The notes beneath the pieces were generated by a model, which was given only the letters and a program-made list of their open reading frames with translations, did not search any database and was not told the DNA's origin. 38,649 bases of DNA from Candidatus Levyibacteriota bacterium (GTDB lineage: Bacteria > Patescibacteria > Microgenomatia > Levybacterales > UBA12049). The position numbers and the translations under genes were made by a program. Location of the stretch: assembly GCA_016186625.1 (NCBI GenBank), contig JACPLG010000016.1, positions 1 through 38,649 of the forward strand, given 5' to 3'. Shown piece after piece: positions 31,389 through 38,649 of the stretch. How positions within the stretch are numbered: the first letter of the stretch is position 1; each line of letters begins with the position of its first letter.

Positions 31389-32678
31389 CTAGGGAATGAA
31401 GGATTTTATGAGATCAATTATTTTCTTAGGAAGTTTGCCAAGTCTTAAGGCGGGAATTGCGGGAATCGGCATTTTAAAACTCCCCGTGGATTCTACTCCT
31501 ATCATTGCACCGTAAATTGCAAGTCCCACAACATTAGCAAAAGGAGTGTCTTGAATTTCATCAATTATTCCTTTTATATTCTGCGGCTGTCCAATTCTAA
31601 CCGGCATGGCAAGCATTCTTTTTGCACACTCAGTTGCTCCTATGGTCAGGGCACCTCCTCCTGTTATTACCAAGCCTGACGGAGTCTGTCCGCCAAATCC
31701 TGACTTTTTAACTTCAAGCCCCACCATTGTGAATATTTCGTTTAGCCTTGGGCGAATAATACCATCCACTAATGTTTTTTGGGAAACTTTAGTAAGTTGC
31801 TCTGGAAGCCCCAGGGTTGCCAAATCAACTTCATCACTTGGACGTCTTTCTTTTGGCTCTCCCTCGGCCTCGTCAAATTTAACAATCTTTTTCGCAGGTC
31901 TTGAGAGAAAAAGCTTTACCTTCTCAGCCGATTCTAAGGAAATCCGAAGCCCTATTGCCAGATCATTTGTAATGTGGCGCGCTCCAATTGGAAGAACCGA
32001 TGAAAAGGCAACAGAACCTTCAATATAAATAGAAATATCAGTTGTGCCTGCTCCAATATCAACAAGAATGACTCCTAGTTCTTTTTCCGTGTCCGAAAGA
32101 GCGGAAAGGCTGCTAGCGTAACCTGAAAACACCAGTCCTTCAACGTCAACTCCAACTTGGGAAAAAGCTTTTTCAAGATTTCTAATAGTTGGGCTTCCGG
32201 CTGATACAATGTGAGTTTCAACTTCAAGCCTTGTCCCGCTCATTCCCACAGGGTCTTTTATCCCTTCCTGCCCGTCAACGGTATAGCTTCGGGGAAGGAC
32301 GTGAATAATCTCTCGTGTTGAGGGGAGAGAAACAGCCTTGGCTGCGTCAATGACCCTGGCAACGTCCCCCGGAGTTATCTCACCTTCAGGATGCGCTATT
32401 GCCACAACTCCGTGCGAATTTTGGGATTCAATACTGCTACCTCCAACTGAGGCAATAACACGCGACACTGAGACTCCTGCCATACGCTCAGCCGCCTCAA
32501 TTGAATTGTTTATGGCAACAACCGCCTCTTCAATATTTACAATCTGTCCCTTTTTAATTCCGGCGGAGTCTACTTCTGAAACGCCGAGCACGTTAACCAC
32601 CTCATCTACTTTTGTAATTACGCTGACTATTTTTGAAGTTCCTATATCTACGCCTACAACAATTTTTCCTTCATTCAT
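31389..32678 (-). CDS. ftsA: Cell division protein FtsA
   Basis: A 429-residue actin-family ATPase that tethers FtsZ to the membrane. The phosphate-1 motif VGVDIGTSKI is at the start, the 1C domain follows (VSRVIASVGGSSI), phosphate-2 is VDIGAGTTDISIY and the adenosine motif is VITGGGAL. The C terminus is an amphipathic helix (LPKKIIDLIKSFIP), the membrane-targeting sequence. A charged insert (EGEPKERRPSDEVDLA) lies in the 2B region. The start is one base after the ftsQ stop, so translation is coupled. Confidence 0.96.
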   Translation of the reverse strand: MNEGKIVVGVDIGTSKIVSVITKVDEVVNVLGVSEVDSAGIKKGQIVNIEEAVVAINNSIEAAERMAGVSVSRVIASVGGSSIESQNSHGVVAIAHPEGEITPGDVARVIDAAKAVSLPSTREIIHVLPRSYTVDGQEGIKDPVGMSGTRLEVETHIVSAGSPTIRNLEKAFSQVGVDVEGLVFSGYASSLSALSDTEKELGVILVDIGAGTTDISIYIEGSVAFSSVLPIGARHITNDLAIGLRISLESAEKVKLFLSRPAKKIVKFDEAEGEPKERRPSDEVDLATLGLPEQLTKVSQKTLVDGIIRPRLNEIFTMVGLEVKKSGFGGQTPSGLVITGGGALTIGATECAKRMLAMPVRIGQPQNIKGIIDEIQDTPFANVVGLAIYGAMIGVESTGSFKMPIPAIPALRLGKLPKKIIDLIKSFIP

Positions 32679-32679
32679 A

Positions 32680-33096
32680 TTAAAAAGAGATAATAGGTTT
32701 TTGATACCTAAAATCCAAACGTTTAAACATCTTACCCTCTATTTTAAGACGAGCGAGGATTAATTGTAAAGAGGACAACTGCTCCTCAACATTCTTTTTT
32801 GGATCAATTATTACCTCGGAATTATTATCAAGTACTATCCTATAAGTCAAATCTTTTGATGTAGATATACTTTTATAATTAATTTTCTTTTCCATAAGAG
32901 TTTGTCTGATTATAAATCCTGTTGATGTCTGATTTCTTGATAATGGATTAAAAAATTCCGGAGTTTTTTGTAAAAAAGCCAGATAAAACAAAATGAAAAA
33001 GATTACAATTAAGCCAATAAAAATAAGCCCGATAAATAATTGTTTTCTTATTTTTTGTTTTTTTTGTTTTTTAGTTATTGTTTTTTGAGGCAGCAT
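32680..33096 (-). CDS. ftsQ: Short FtsQ-like division protein
   Basis: A 138-residue bitopic protein: a basic cytoplasmic start (KTITKKQKKQKIRK), one helix (~22-46) and about 90 extracytoplasmic residues ending KRLDFRYQKPIISF, similar to the last strands of FtsQ's beta domain. Typical FtsQ is 250-280 residues, so the POTRA domain and much of the beta domain are absent. The assignment rests mainly on position between murG and ftsA and on the C-terminal pattern. The start overlaps the frameshifted murG's end by 26 bases, and it is followed by ftsA after one base. Confidence 0.65.
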   Translation of the reverse strand: MLPQKTITKKQKKQKIRKQLFIGLIFIGLIVIFFILFYLAFLQKTPEFFNPLSRNQTSTGFIIRQTLMEKKINYKSISTSKDLTYRIVLDNNSEVIIDPKKNVEEQLSSLQLILARLKIEGKMFKRLDFRYQKPIISF

Positions 33097-34118
33097 AAAT
33101 AGTCTCAGCTATCTTTTTGGCAGCGTTTTTCGGAAAATGCGACTCCCCAGATTTGATTTTATAACTTGAGAGGTTTTGCATCATTTTGTTTATATCATGA
33201 AGAAAAATCTGGGGCGTTAGGGATTTTTGTTCTCCAATTTCTCCGAGGCCTAACCTTCTAACAAACATGGCGTTTTTAAGTTGTTCATCTTTTTGAGAAA
33301 CAGGCAGTGGAATAATATACGAGGGCTTTCTAAGAACTATAAGTTCAGATATTGTATTCACTCCCCCCCGAGAAATGACAAGACTTGCTTGTTTTATGAT
33401 ATATCCTATTATTTTCTTTAAGAATTAATAATTTATCAAAATCTCCAAACTCGGACGAATCACCTGTTTGATGGACTAGGGCGTATTTATCCAAAAGTTT
33501 GGTTAAATTCTCAGAAACAAGCTGGTTTATAAAATGAGACCCGATGCTTCCGCCCGTTATGTAGATAATGGGGTAATTACTGGGTAAGTCTATTTTTTTG
33601 GAGGGATGAGCAATCGAGCTTCTAATTGGATTCCCGGTAAAAACTATTTTCTCTTTCGGGAAATATTTTGAAGACGAGCTAAATGATATGCAAATTTTGT
33701 CTGCAAATCTTGCAACGATTCTATTTGTTGCTCCGGCTTCTAAAGTTTGCTCATGAATTACAACTGGTATCTTAAGTATTCGGGCCGCAAGTATAACGGG
33801 GAAACTAACATATCCACCAAAACCTACCACAACATTTGGTTTGAACCTACTCAAAATAAACAAAGCCTGAATAAAACCAATAGGAATTTTAGTCAGAGAC
33901 GGTACGGTTCTTCGGGTTATGCTTCGCTGTAGCCTCCCGGTTTTTATTTCGGCAAATTTTATTCCTTTTTTGGTAATGGTCTCATATTCCAAAGAAGTGG
34001 CCCTATCTCCTTCAATAGCTTTTTTTCGTCCAATATAAAGAATTTCAGCGCTTTTCCCAATTTCTTCTATTACCGAGAGGGCGGGCGTTAAATGTCCGCC
34101 AATTATTGCGATCTTCAT
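33071..34118 (-). pseudogene. murG: Frameshifted murG (UDP-GlcNAc:lipid I glycosyltransferase)
   Basis: Two frames cover one MurG. Residues 1 to ~237 (MKIAIIGGHLTPALSV, FGGYVSFPVILAA, VIHEQTLEAGATNR, FTGNPIR, ITGGSIGSHFIN, HQTGDSSEF) are in one frame. The C-terminal part (ASLVISRGGVNTISEL, PSYIIPLPVSQKDEQLKNA) is in the +1 frame. The switch lies near 33405-33430, where KENNR turns into nonsense while IIGYIIKQASLV appears in the other frame. The combined length (~348) is near normal for MurG. An AGGAG Shine-Dalgarno lies nine bases before the ATG. MurG is needed for lipid II, so either a base error, recoding or real loss must explain this. Confidence 0.88.
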
Positions 34119-34153
34119 AATTCACTGTCTCCTTTGACTATATTTTACTTCAT

Positions 34154-34274
34154 TTCGGAAAACTCGGAATACTTGGTTAATCGGGACTTCAGAACATCAG
34201 TGTTTCAGCCTTCTGGATTTCTGGCTCTCCGATTTTCAGATCCTCTGAACATCTGAGTTTTCTGAGTGTTCTGA
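34154..34274 (+). repeat. ~120 bp dcw spacer repeat, copy B (ftsW-murG)
   Basis: Inverted partner of 31268-31387, nearly filling the murG-ftsW spacer. It runs from TTCGGAAAACTCGGAATACT to TGAGTTTTCTGAGTGTTCTG. Confidence 0.75.
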
Positions 34275-34305
34275 ATTATTTGCTATTTTCTATTTAATAT
34301 TTAAT

Positions 34306-35403
34306 TTAAACATGGTGGCTTTGACGAGAGATATTAATTAAAATGCCTACAGAAATGAGATTGACAGTCAGGGCTGATCCACCGTAAGAAATAAACGGAA
34401 GGGGAACCCCGGTTAAGGGTAGGAGGGCGGTTTGAGCACCTAAGTTAACAATTATCTGGATTGCTAGGTATGAGGCAATTCCTCCGGCAAGCAGGCGGCC
34501 AAAATTATCTTTAGCGCGGAAGGCAATATAAAATCCTCTATAAATAATAAAAAGCATAATAAGTATCACAATCGTTACCCCAACAAACCCAACTTCCTCT
34601 GCGGCAATTGCAAAAATTGAGTCTGTTGTTGCTTCCGGAAGATATGCATATTTCTGAAGCGAATTTCCAAGTCCAACACCAAACAGTCCTCCGGATCCTA
34701 GAGCTATCAAAATTTGTCTTAAGTGATATGATGTTGTTTCAAGATTTTGATGCGGGTTTAAAAATGTAGAGAGCCGCTCAGCTCTGTAGGGCTCAAGTAG
34801 AATTAATCCCAAACCGCCCAATCCTATAATAGGGATAAGACCAAGTATGTGAAAAACGCTACCTCCTGAGAGAAAATAGAGAACAACAGCAACACCTAAA
34901 ATTACTGCTGCTGTACCCATATCCGGCTGAAGCATTATTAAAAGAATTACAAGACCGATTAAAAGCAGGAACGCAAAAAATCTCCCCTTCTCCCGCGTTG
35001 AAAACCAAGCTGCCAAATATATAGTTAAGGCTAATTTTATAAATTCTCCCGGTTGAAGTACAAAAAATCCCAGATTAATCCAGCGCTTAGCTCCCAATGC
35101 CTCAACGCCTAAGCCAGGAATAAATACCATAAAAAGCAAAAAAATTGCGGAGAGTAGTATTGGCAATGCCAGATTGTAGTATTTATGATAATCAAAAAAT
35201 GAAAAAACAGAAAGTGCTATAAATCCAATTAATACCCAGTAAGTCTGGTCTTTTATATAGTGGTATTTATCACCGAAATCTCTGAAGGCAATGTAGCTTG
35301 ACGCATCATAAATCATGAAAAGTCCAAAAATTGTAAGTGCCAAAACTGCCAGAAGAAAAACAAAATAGGATTTTCTTATTGGTACTCTTTTTATTTCAAT
35401 CAT
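34306..35403 (-). CDS. ftsW: FtsW/RodA-type SEDS peptidoglycan polymerase
   Basis: A 365-residue protein with about ten membrane helices; SEDS proteins polymerise lipid II into glycan strands at the division site. The start at ATG 35403 fits the -10 eight bases upstream; the TTG at 35409 is an alternative. SEDS signatures are present: MIYDASS, GAKRWINLGFFVLQPGEFIKLAL, LQPDMGTAAV, SYHLRQILIALGSGGLFGVGLGNS, EEVGFVG and LTGVPLPFISYGGSAL. It lies between mraY and murG, as in classical dcw clusters, which supports FtsW over RodA. Confidence 0.94.
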   Translation of the reverse strand: MIEIKRVPIRKSYFVFLLAVLALTIFGLFMIYDASSYIAFRDFGDKYHYIKDQTYWVLIGFIALSVFSFFDYHKYYNLALPILLSAIFLLFMVFIPGLGVEALGAKRWINLGFFVLQPGEFIKLALTIYLAAWFSTREKGRFFAFLLLIGLVILLIMLQPDMGTAAVILGVAVVLYFLSGGSVFHILGLIPIIGLGGLGLILLEPYRAERLSTFLNPHQNLETTSYHLRQILIALGSGGLFGVGLGNSLQKYAYLPEATTDSIFAIAAEEVGFVGVTIVILIMLFIIYRGFYIAFRAKDNFGRLLAGGIASYLAIQIIVNLGAQTALLPLTGVPLPFISYGGSALTVNLISVGILINISRQSHHV

Positions 35404-35411
35404 GGACAACT

Positions 35412-35417
35412 ATTATA
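35412..35417 (-). promoter_or_regulatory. -10 element upstream of ftsW
   Basis: TATAAT on the minus strand, eight bases before the ATG at 35403, within the 54-base gap after mraY. This implies an internal, leaderless ftsW transcript in addition to readthrough. Confidence 0.55.
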
Positions 35418-35457
35418 GTATAGCCCAAAAACCTAAATTTCAAAAAGAAGAAGTATT

Positions 35458-36480
35458 TTAGTCTGATAAGAATGCTATAAAAAGACCTAAAACGGCGAAA
35501 AAGAAGCCAAAAAGCCATGCGCGCATGACAATTTTTGGTTCTTCCCAGCCCCTTTTTAAAAGAAGCAGATGAAATGGGGCAACCGGGAAAATTTTCCGTC
35601 CTAAATATTTCTTTCCAAGAATTTGAATTAGGGAGGATCCAATTTCGATCACAAACACTCCTCCTATAACTGCTAAAGCTATTAATTTATTGCTCAGAAG
35701 ACCTATCACAGCTAGAGTAGCACCCAAAGACATTGATCCTACATCTCCGAGCCAAATTCTTGCTTTGAAAATATTGAAATACAAAAACGCTGCAACAGAA
35801 CCTATTAGGATTGCAATAAAAATAGCAAGGGTCGAATCAAGAGCGGTTGATGATATTGCCAAAAATGCACCAAGGCAAATAAGAAAAAGCCCGCTTGAAA
35901 GTCCGTCAAGGCCATCAGCAATGTTAAAAGCGTTTACAAAAGAAACAATTGCGAGCATGGCAAGGAGTATATATAAAAATCCTAAGTCCAAAAGCCCAAT
36001 CCCCCGTATAAAAATTGTTGAATAATCAAGCTGGAAATATAAAATAAGTGCTATTAAAAAAGCAAGAGCCCACTGAAGTAAGAATTTATGCCTAAAACGC
36101 AACCCAAAAAATGCAAATCTCCCGGGATTATTGATAAGCTTTTTGATGTCATCATAAAGACCTAACGCTCCAAAACTAATGAATGCGAAAAGTAGTACAA
36201 TTATCACCCAAAGACGGGCATTAACTGCAAATATCCCCCAGCTCCATAAAGATAATACTGTAACAACCCCTATTATTAAAACCCCGCCCCCGAAAGGAGT
36301 TCCTACTTTCCACTTGTTATATTTGTCAAAAAAGGGTGTTGGTTTATTAAAGATATCAACAGTCCGCTGATTTTGCCGTCTTAGCTTTATTTTGTATAAA
36401 AAGTCTATAAAAGGAACGATTAAAATTCCTGTGATGACTAAAGAGAGCAGCGTCAAGCCTAAAAGCTTTGCTAAATCCAT
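35458..36480 (-). CDS. mraY: MraY, phospho-MurNAc-pentapeptide transferase
   Basis: A 340-residue polytopic enzyme that transfers phospho-MurNAc-pentapeptide to undecaprenyl phosphate (lipid I). Family motifs are GTPFGGGVLII, LGLYDDIKK (the two Asp), NAFNIADGLDGLSSG, IWLGDVGSMSLGA and the C-terminal PFHLLLLKRGWEEPKIVMR, with the conserved His. It is the first cell-wall gene in the minus-strand cluster and is followed by ftsW; murD, murC, murB and ddl are not between them or nearby. A TATAAT eight bases before the ATG indicates its own leaderless promoter. Confidence 0.95.
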   Translation of the reverse strand: MDLAKLLGLTLLSLVITGILIVPFIDFLYKIKLRRQNQRTVDIFNKPTPFFDKYNKWKVGTPFGGGVLIIGVVTVLSLWSWGIFAVNARLWVIIVLLFAFISFGALGLYDDIKKLINNPGRFAFFGLRFRHKFLLQWALAFLIALILYFQLDYSTIFIRGIGLLDLGFLYILLAMLAIVSFVNAFNIADGLDGLSSGLFLICLGAFLAISSTALDSTLAIFIAILIGSVAAFLYFNIFKARIWLGDVGSMSLGATLAVIGLLSNKLIALAVIGGVFVIEIGSSLIQILGKKYLGRKIFPVAPFHLLLLKRGWEEPKIVMRAWLFGFFFAVLGLFIAFLSD

Positions 36481-36488
36481 GAACTACA

Positions 36489-36494
36489 ATTATA
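36489..36494 (-). promoter_or_regulatory. -10 element upstream of mraY
   Basis: TATAAT on the minus strand, eight bases before the ATG at 36480, in the 42-base gap after the large surface-protein gene. Confidence 0.55.
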
Positions 36495-36522
36495 TATCTC
36501 AAATGCTCCAATATTCAAATTT

Positions 36523-38649
36523 TTAATTCCCCCTCGGTGCGACTTCCTGGATGATGTAGTTGGAGAAGCGGATCAGTTCTGGAGAGTTAAGGACAAAATC
36601 AGGTCTGTAGATTACTTTAACAGCGGGACACTGCTTGTTAAGATCTTCCCCAAGGTCTCTTTTTCTGTCTATATTTTTGTTAGAAAGACCGGCATTAGCA
36701 ATAATATTTCCTTCAATAGTTAGTGCTGAATCAAGACCTGAGGAAGCCTTAGCAAAGATAAAGTTACCATCTGCTGAATATATTCCTTCTATTCGGGTCA
36801 CTGTGGGTGCAACCGTAATATTGCCGCTTACTATAAAGTATGCAGTTATTCCGGCTGGAACAACTATGTTTCTTGCAATTGTAAGGTTCCCGTCAATTAA
36901 GAAAATATAGTCTCCTCCCGGTGTGGTAGTTGGGAAAGTGTACGCTCCTCCTATAAGAGTTACGTTTCCGGTATTTCTGTAGTTTCCCGGGGCAAGATCC
37001 CCCTTTAGAGTACAGTTGGTTCCGCTTCCTTCATTACAGGCTCTGGTTGTGTCTGTTGGTGAGAACATGGGTTTTATTGGCTGTCTTGATTTCTCAATAA
37101 TGCTTTTTACATAAGGATATGAAGTTTTAATTGTGCCTGCACGTGAAGGAGTGAAGGGGCTTAAAGTATCAAGCCATAGTTTTATATTTGCCTTTGTTCT
37201 TGGGTGGGCTCCTGTATCTGAGAAGATGGGACTTGTTCCTGTGAATACTACTCCTGCTGAGAGTTTGGTATCTTGCTCGGAAGAGACAAATGGCTGGGTT
37301 GATGGGCTGCAAACATCAACAGTTCCAGGGGGGACTACATTTTTAAGGCTGTCTCTGTCAAGTCTTACGTCTCCTCCAACGGATTGGAACCAGGAAGCAA
37401 CAGGTTCCTCCCTAATCCCAAAATTAACACCCTGCATACTTCCGGCACTACAATTTGTATCTCCTCCAACTGAGGCACATGTTGGGCCTAAATTAAAAGT
37501 AAGAGAATAAGGAGAAATGGAAGGGAATGTTGCTCTATAGCCTGCAGGAGGCCCAGAGTATGTTACGGTGTAGCTTCCTTCCACAAGTGTTTGGGGAGTA
37601 GTGAATCCAGTGCCAGGGGAAGATGAGAAATTGCCAACTCCTGATATATTTACAGTGCCACTTGTGTAGTTTTCTCCAGGATCTTTTCTACCATTGCCAT
37701 CAGTTGGCTCCGAGATCCCATCATTATCATCATCTATAAATACTCCTCCTTGGATAAAATAGGTTGATCCTGCTGGGACAGAGGTTATGTAGAAATGTTG
37801 ACCTTGAAGATCCCCACATCCCAGTCTAACACTCTTTGAATTTCCTCCAACAACTCTATGTCCGCTTCTTATTCCATCAGATCCTACTGTGTCAACAGAA
37901 ACTGTATAAGCTTTATTGTGATTAATATTGGTTGATAATCCACCAACAGAGTATCTTCCGTTAGAAGTATTAGTTAAATCACTTCCTACAACATTTCCCT
38001 GGGCATCTCGGATCCTTATTCTTACGCTTTTTCCCGTGGGAGGAATATATGACTCAATATCGCTTCCACCGCCTGATCCATCAGGATCCCAGAAGAGACG
38101 GCCTGAAATTGAGTATTCTCTCCAGTTGAGCCTGAAATTAACATTTGTATTAGGAACCTTTATATTTTCCTTAACCCAGGGAGTGTTGTCACTAGAGTTG
38201 GGAACATAAACACAGCTGTCTATTTTATTTCCATCAGAAAAAGTAAAGTCATCTCCTGTTCTTGATAACCTTATATCCTGAATGCTTCTTGGCCCAAAGG
38301 CAGGGAGATTGTTAAATCTGTAGTTTCCCTGGGCATTGGTAAGATCACTGTTACTCTGGTTCCAGGTACTCGCATCGTCATTTTTTCTGACTACCCGGGC
38401 TCCATCTGTGTAAGGATTTCCGCTGGGAAGAAGAACTTGCCCTGCAATTGGGCCGGTACAATTCCCTCCGCACTGGGAACCGGAAAAGCAGTTGGCAATG
38501 TTTCCAACCTGACACTGTTTTTCTACGCACGCTCCATTGTCTGTACAGCCATAATTCTGTTCGCACCGACCACTGCTACAGACCTGAGTCCCCGGACAAC
38601 TTCCGCAGTTTCTAACATTTCCACAGCCATCAGTAAAACTCCCACACTG
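36523..38649 (-). CDS. C-terminal part of a large secreted multi-domain surface protein
   Basis: I read the minus frame open from the right edge to the stop at 36523 (708 residues, N terminus missing); a start at 37584 would be internal. From the left: a Cys-rich stretch (CGNVRNCGSCPG, CSSGRCEQN, GCTDNGACVE), then repeated Cna-B/SdrD-like beta domains (GPIAGQVLLPSGNPYTDG, NAQGNYRFNNLP, SNGRYSVGGLST), a Ca-binding-like DDDNDGISEPTDGNGRKD, VEGSYTVTYSGPPAGY, and a C-terminal beta-helix-like region (GNLTIARNIVVPAG, VSGNITVAPTVTRIEG). There is no LPxTG-type end or terminal helix, so attachment is unclear. It probably forms an extracellular adhesin or fibre. Confidence 0.8.
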   Translation of the reverse strand, partial: QCGSFTDGCGNVRNCGSCPGTQVCSSGRCEQNYGCTDNGACVEKQCQVGNIANCFSGSQCGGNCTGPIAGQVLLPSGNPYTDGARVVRKNDDASTWNQSNSDLTNAQGNYRFNNLPAFGPRSIQDIRLSRTGDDFTFSDGNKIDSCVYVPNSSDNTPWVKENIKVPNTNVNFRLNWREYSISGRLFWDPDGSGGGSDIESYIPPTGKSVRIRIRDAQGNVVGSDLTNTSNGRYSVGGLSTNINHNKAYTVSVDTVGSDGIRSGHRVVGGNSKSVRLGCGDLQGQHFYITSVPAGSTYFIQGGVFIDDDNDGISEPTDGNGRKDPGENYTSGTVNISGVGNFSSSPGTGFTTPQTLVEGSYTVTYSGPPAGYRATFPSISPYSLTFNLGPTCASVGGDTNCSAGSMQGVNFGIREEPVASWFQSVGGDVRLDRDSLKNVVPPGTVDVCSPSTQPFVSSEQDTKLSAGVVFTGTSPIFSDTGAHPRTKANIKLWLDTLSPFTPSRAGTIKTSYPYVKSIIEKSRQPIKPMFSPTDTTRACNEGSGTNCTLKGDLAPGNYRNTGNVTLIGGAYTFPTTTPGGDYIFLIDGNLTIARNIVVPAGITAYFIVSGNITVAPTVTRIEGIYSADGNFIFAKASSGLDSALTIEGNIIANAGLSNKNIDRKRDLGEDLNKQCPAVKVIYRPDFVLNSPELIRFSNYIIQEVAPRGN

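Noticed and set aside
36523..37584. Complete 353-residue gene ending at 36523 and starting with GTG at 37584
   Set aside because: The same minus-strand frame is open without a stop to the right edge and its translation shows continuous related domains, so this start is internal.
1..38649. tRNA or rRNA genes, including a tRNA attachment site for the integrase
   Set aside because: No cloverleaf-compatible segment with a T-loop (GTTCRAxxC) was seen on reading both strands; the ftsZ-tail copies explain the integrase target instead.

Overview
The window looks like the chromosome of a small-genome bacterium of the Candidate Phyla Radiation (Patescibacteria), most likely a Microgenomates-type lineage. 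This is inferred from the AT-rich base composition, near-gapless gene packing, a reduced division/wall cluster with a very short FtsQ, GT2/GT4 mega-fusions, an LAxTG-type sortase pair and many small lineage-specific proteins. The assignment is by protein character only; there is no rRNA or other taxonomic marker in the window.

Region 1 (1-17859, + strand) is a glycan-building locus. A four-module protein (end of a DPM1-like GT2, a BcsA-like GT2, a Wzx-like flippase and a GT4) is followed by a GT4, a NodB deacetylase, three related GT2 enzymes interleaved with a hexapeptide acyltransferase and an APH-like kinase, and two GT-C membrane glycosyltransferases. Most genes overlap by ATGA or are a few bases apart. 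A second transcription unit, starting at an extended -10 promoter at 13862-13890, encodes a Rossmann/SAF dehydrogenase and a DUF4038 glycosidase-like protein. A membrane-anchored glycosidase-like protein follows. Together they could build, flip, elongate, modify and trim one surface polymer.

Region 2 (17900-20100) holds a secreted protein ending in LASTG plus a membrane tail, its adjacent sortase, and an aldo/keto reductase on the opposite strand.

Region 3 (about 20160-30076) is the accessory part. Direct copies of the DNA that encodes the last residues of FtsZ (IPAFLRQKN-stop) lie at 22250, 29284 and, in the live gene, 30046. More decayed copies lie at 20163 and possibly 21497. They divide the region into modules: a PaaX/Cas2-like regulator flanked by palindromes plus a small unknown gene; a DUF5678/retropepsin-like pair; a 7 kb island with an HNH-like protein, unknown and membrane proteins, an XRE regulator, a pseudoknotted RNA, a ribbon-helix-helix protein and a tyrosine recombinase next to its right end; and a 0.76 kb module with only a Doc toxin and AbrB-type antitoxin. 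I interpret this as serial site-specific integration into the 3' end of ftsZ, each event restoring the FtsZ tail.

Region 4 (30046-36480, - strand) is a reduced dcw cluster in the order mraY-ftsW-murG-ftsQ-ftsA-ftsZ. murC, murB, ddl and murD are absent from it, murG is frameshifted, and a diverged ~120 bp repeat sits in inverted orientation in two of its spacers. Region 5 (36523 to the right edge, - strand) is the C-terminal 708 residues of a large secreted multi-domain protein.

Many genes have TATAAT 5-8 bases before the start codon, with the -10 often extended by TGn, which implies leaderless transcripts. No tRNA, rRNA or CRISPR array was seen. No gene-free stretch exceeds 300 bases.
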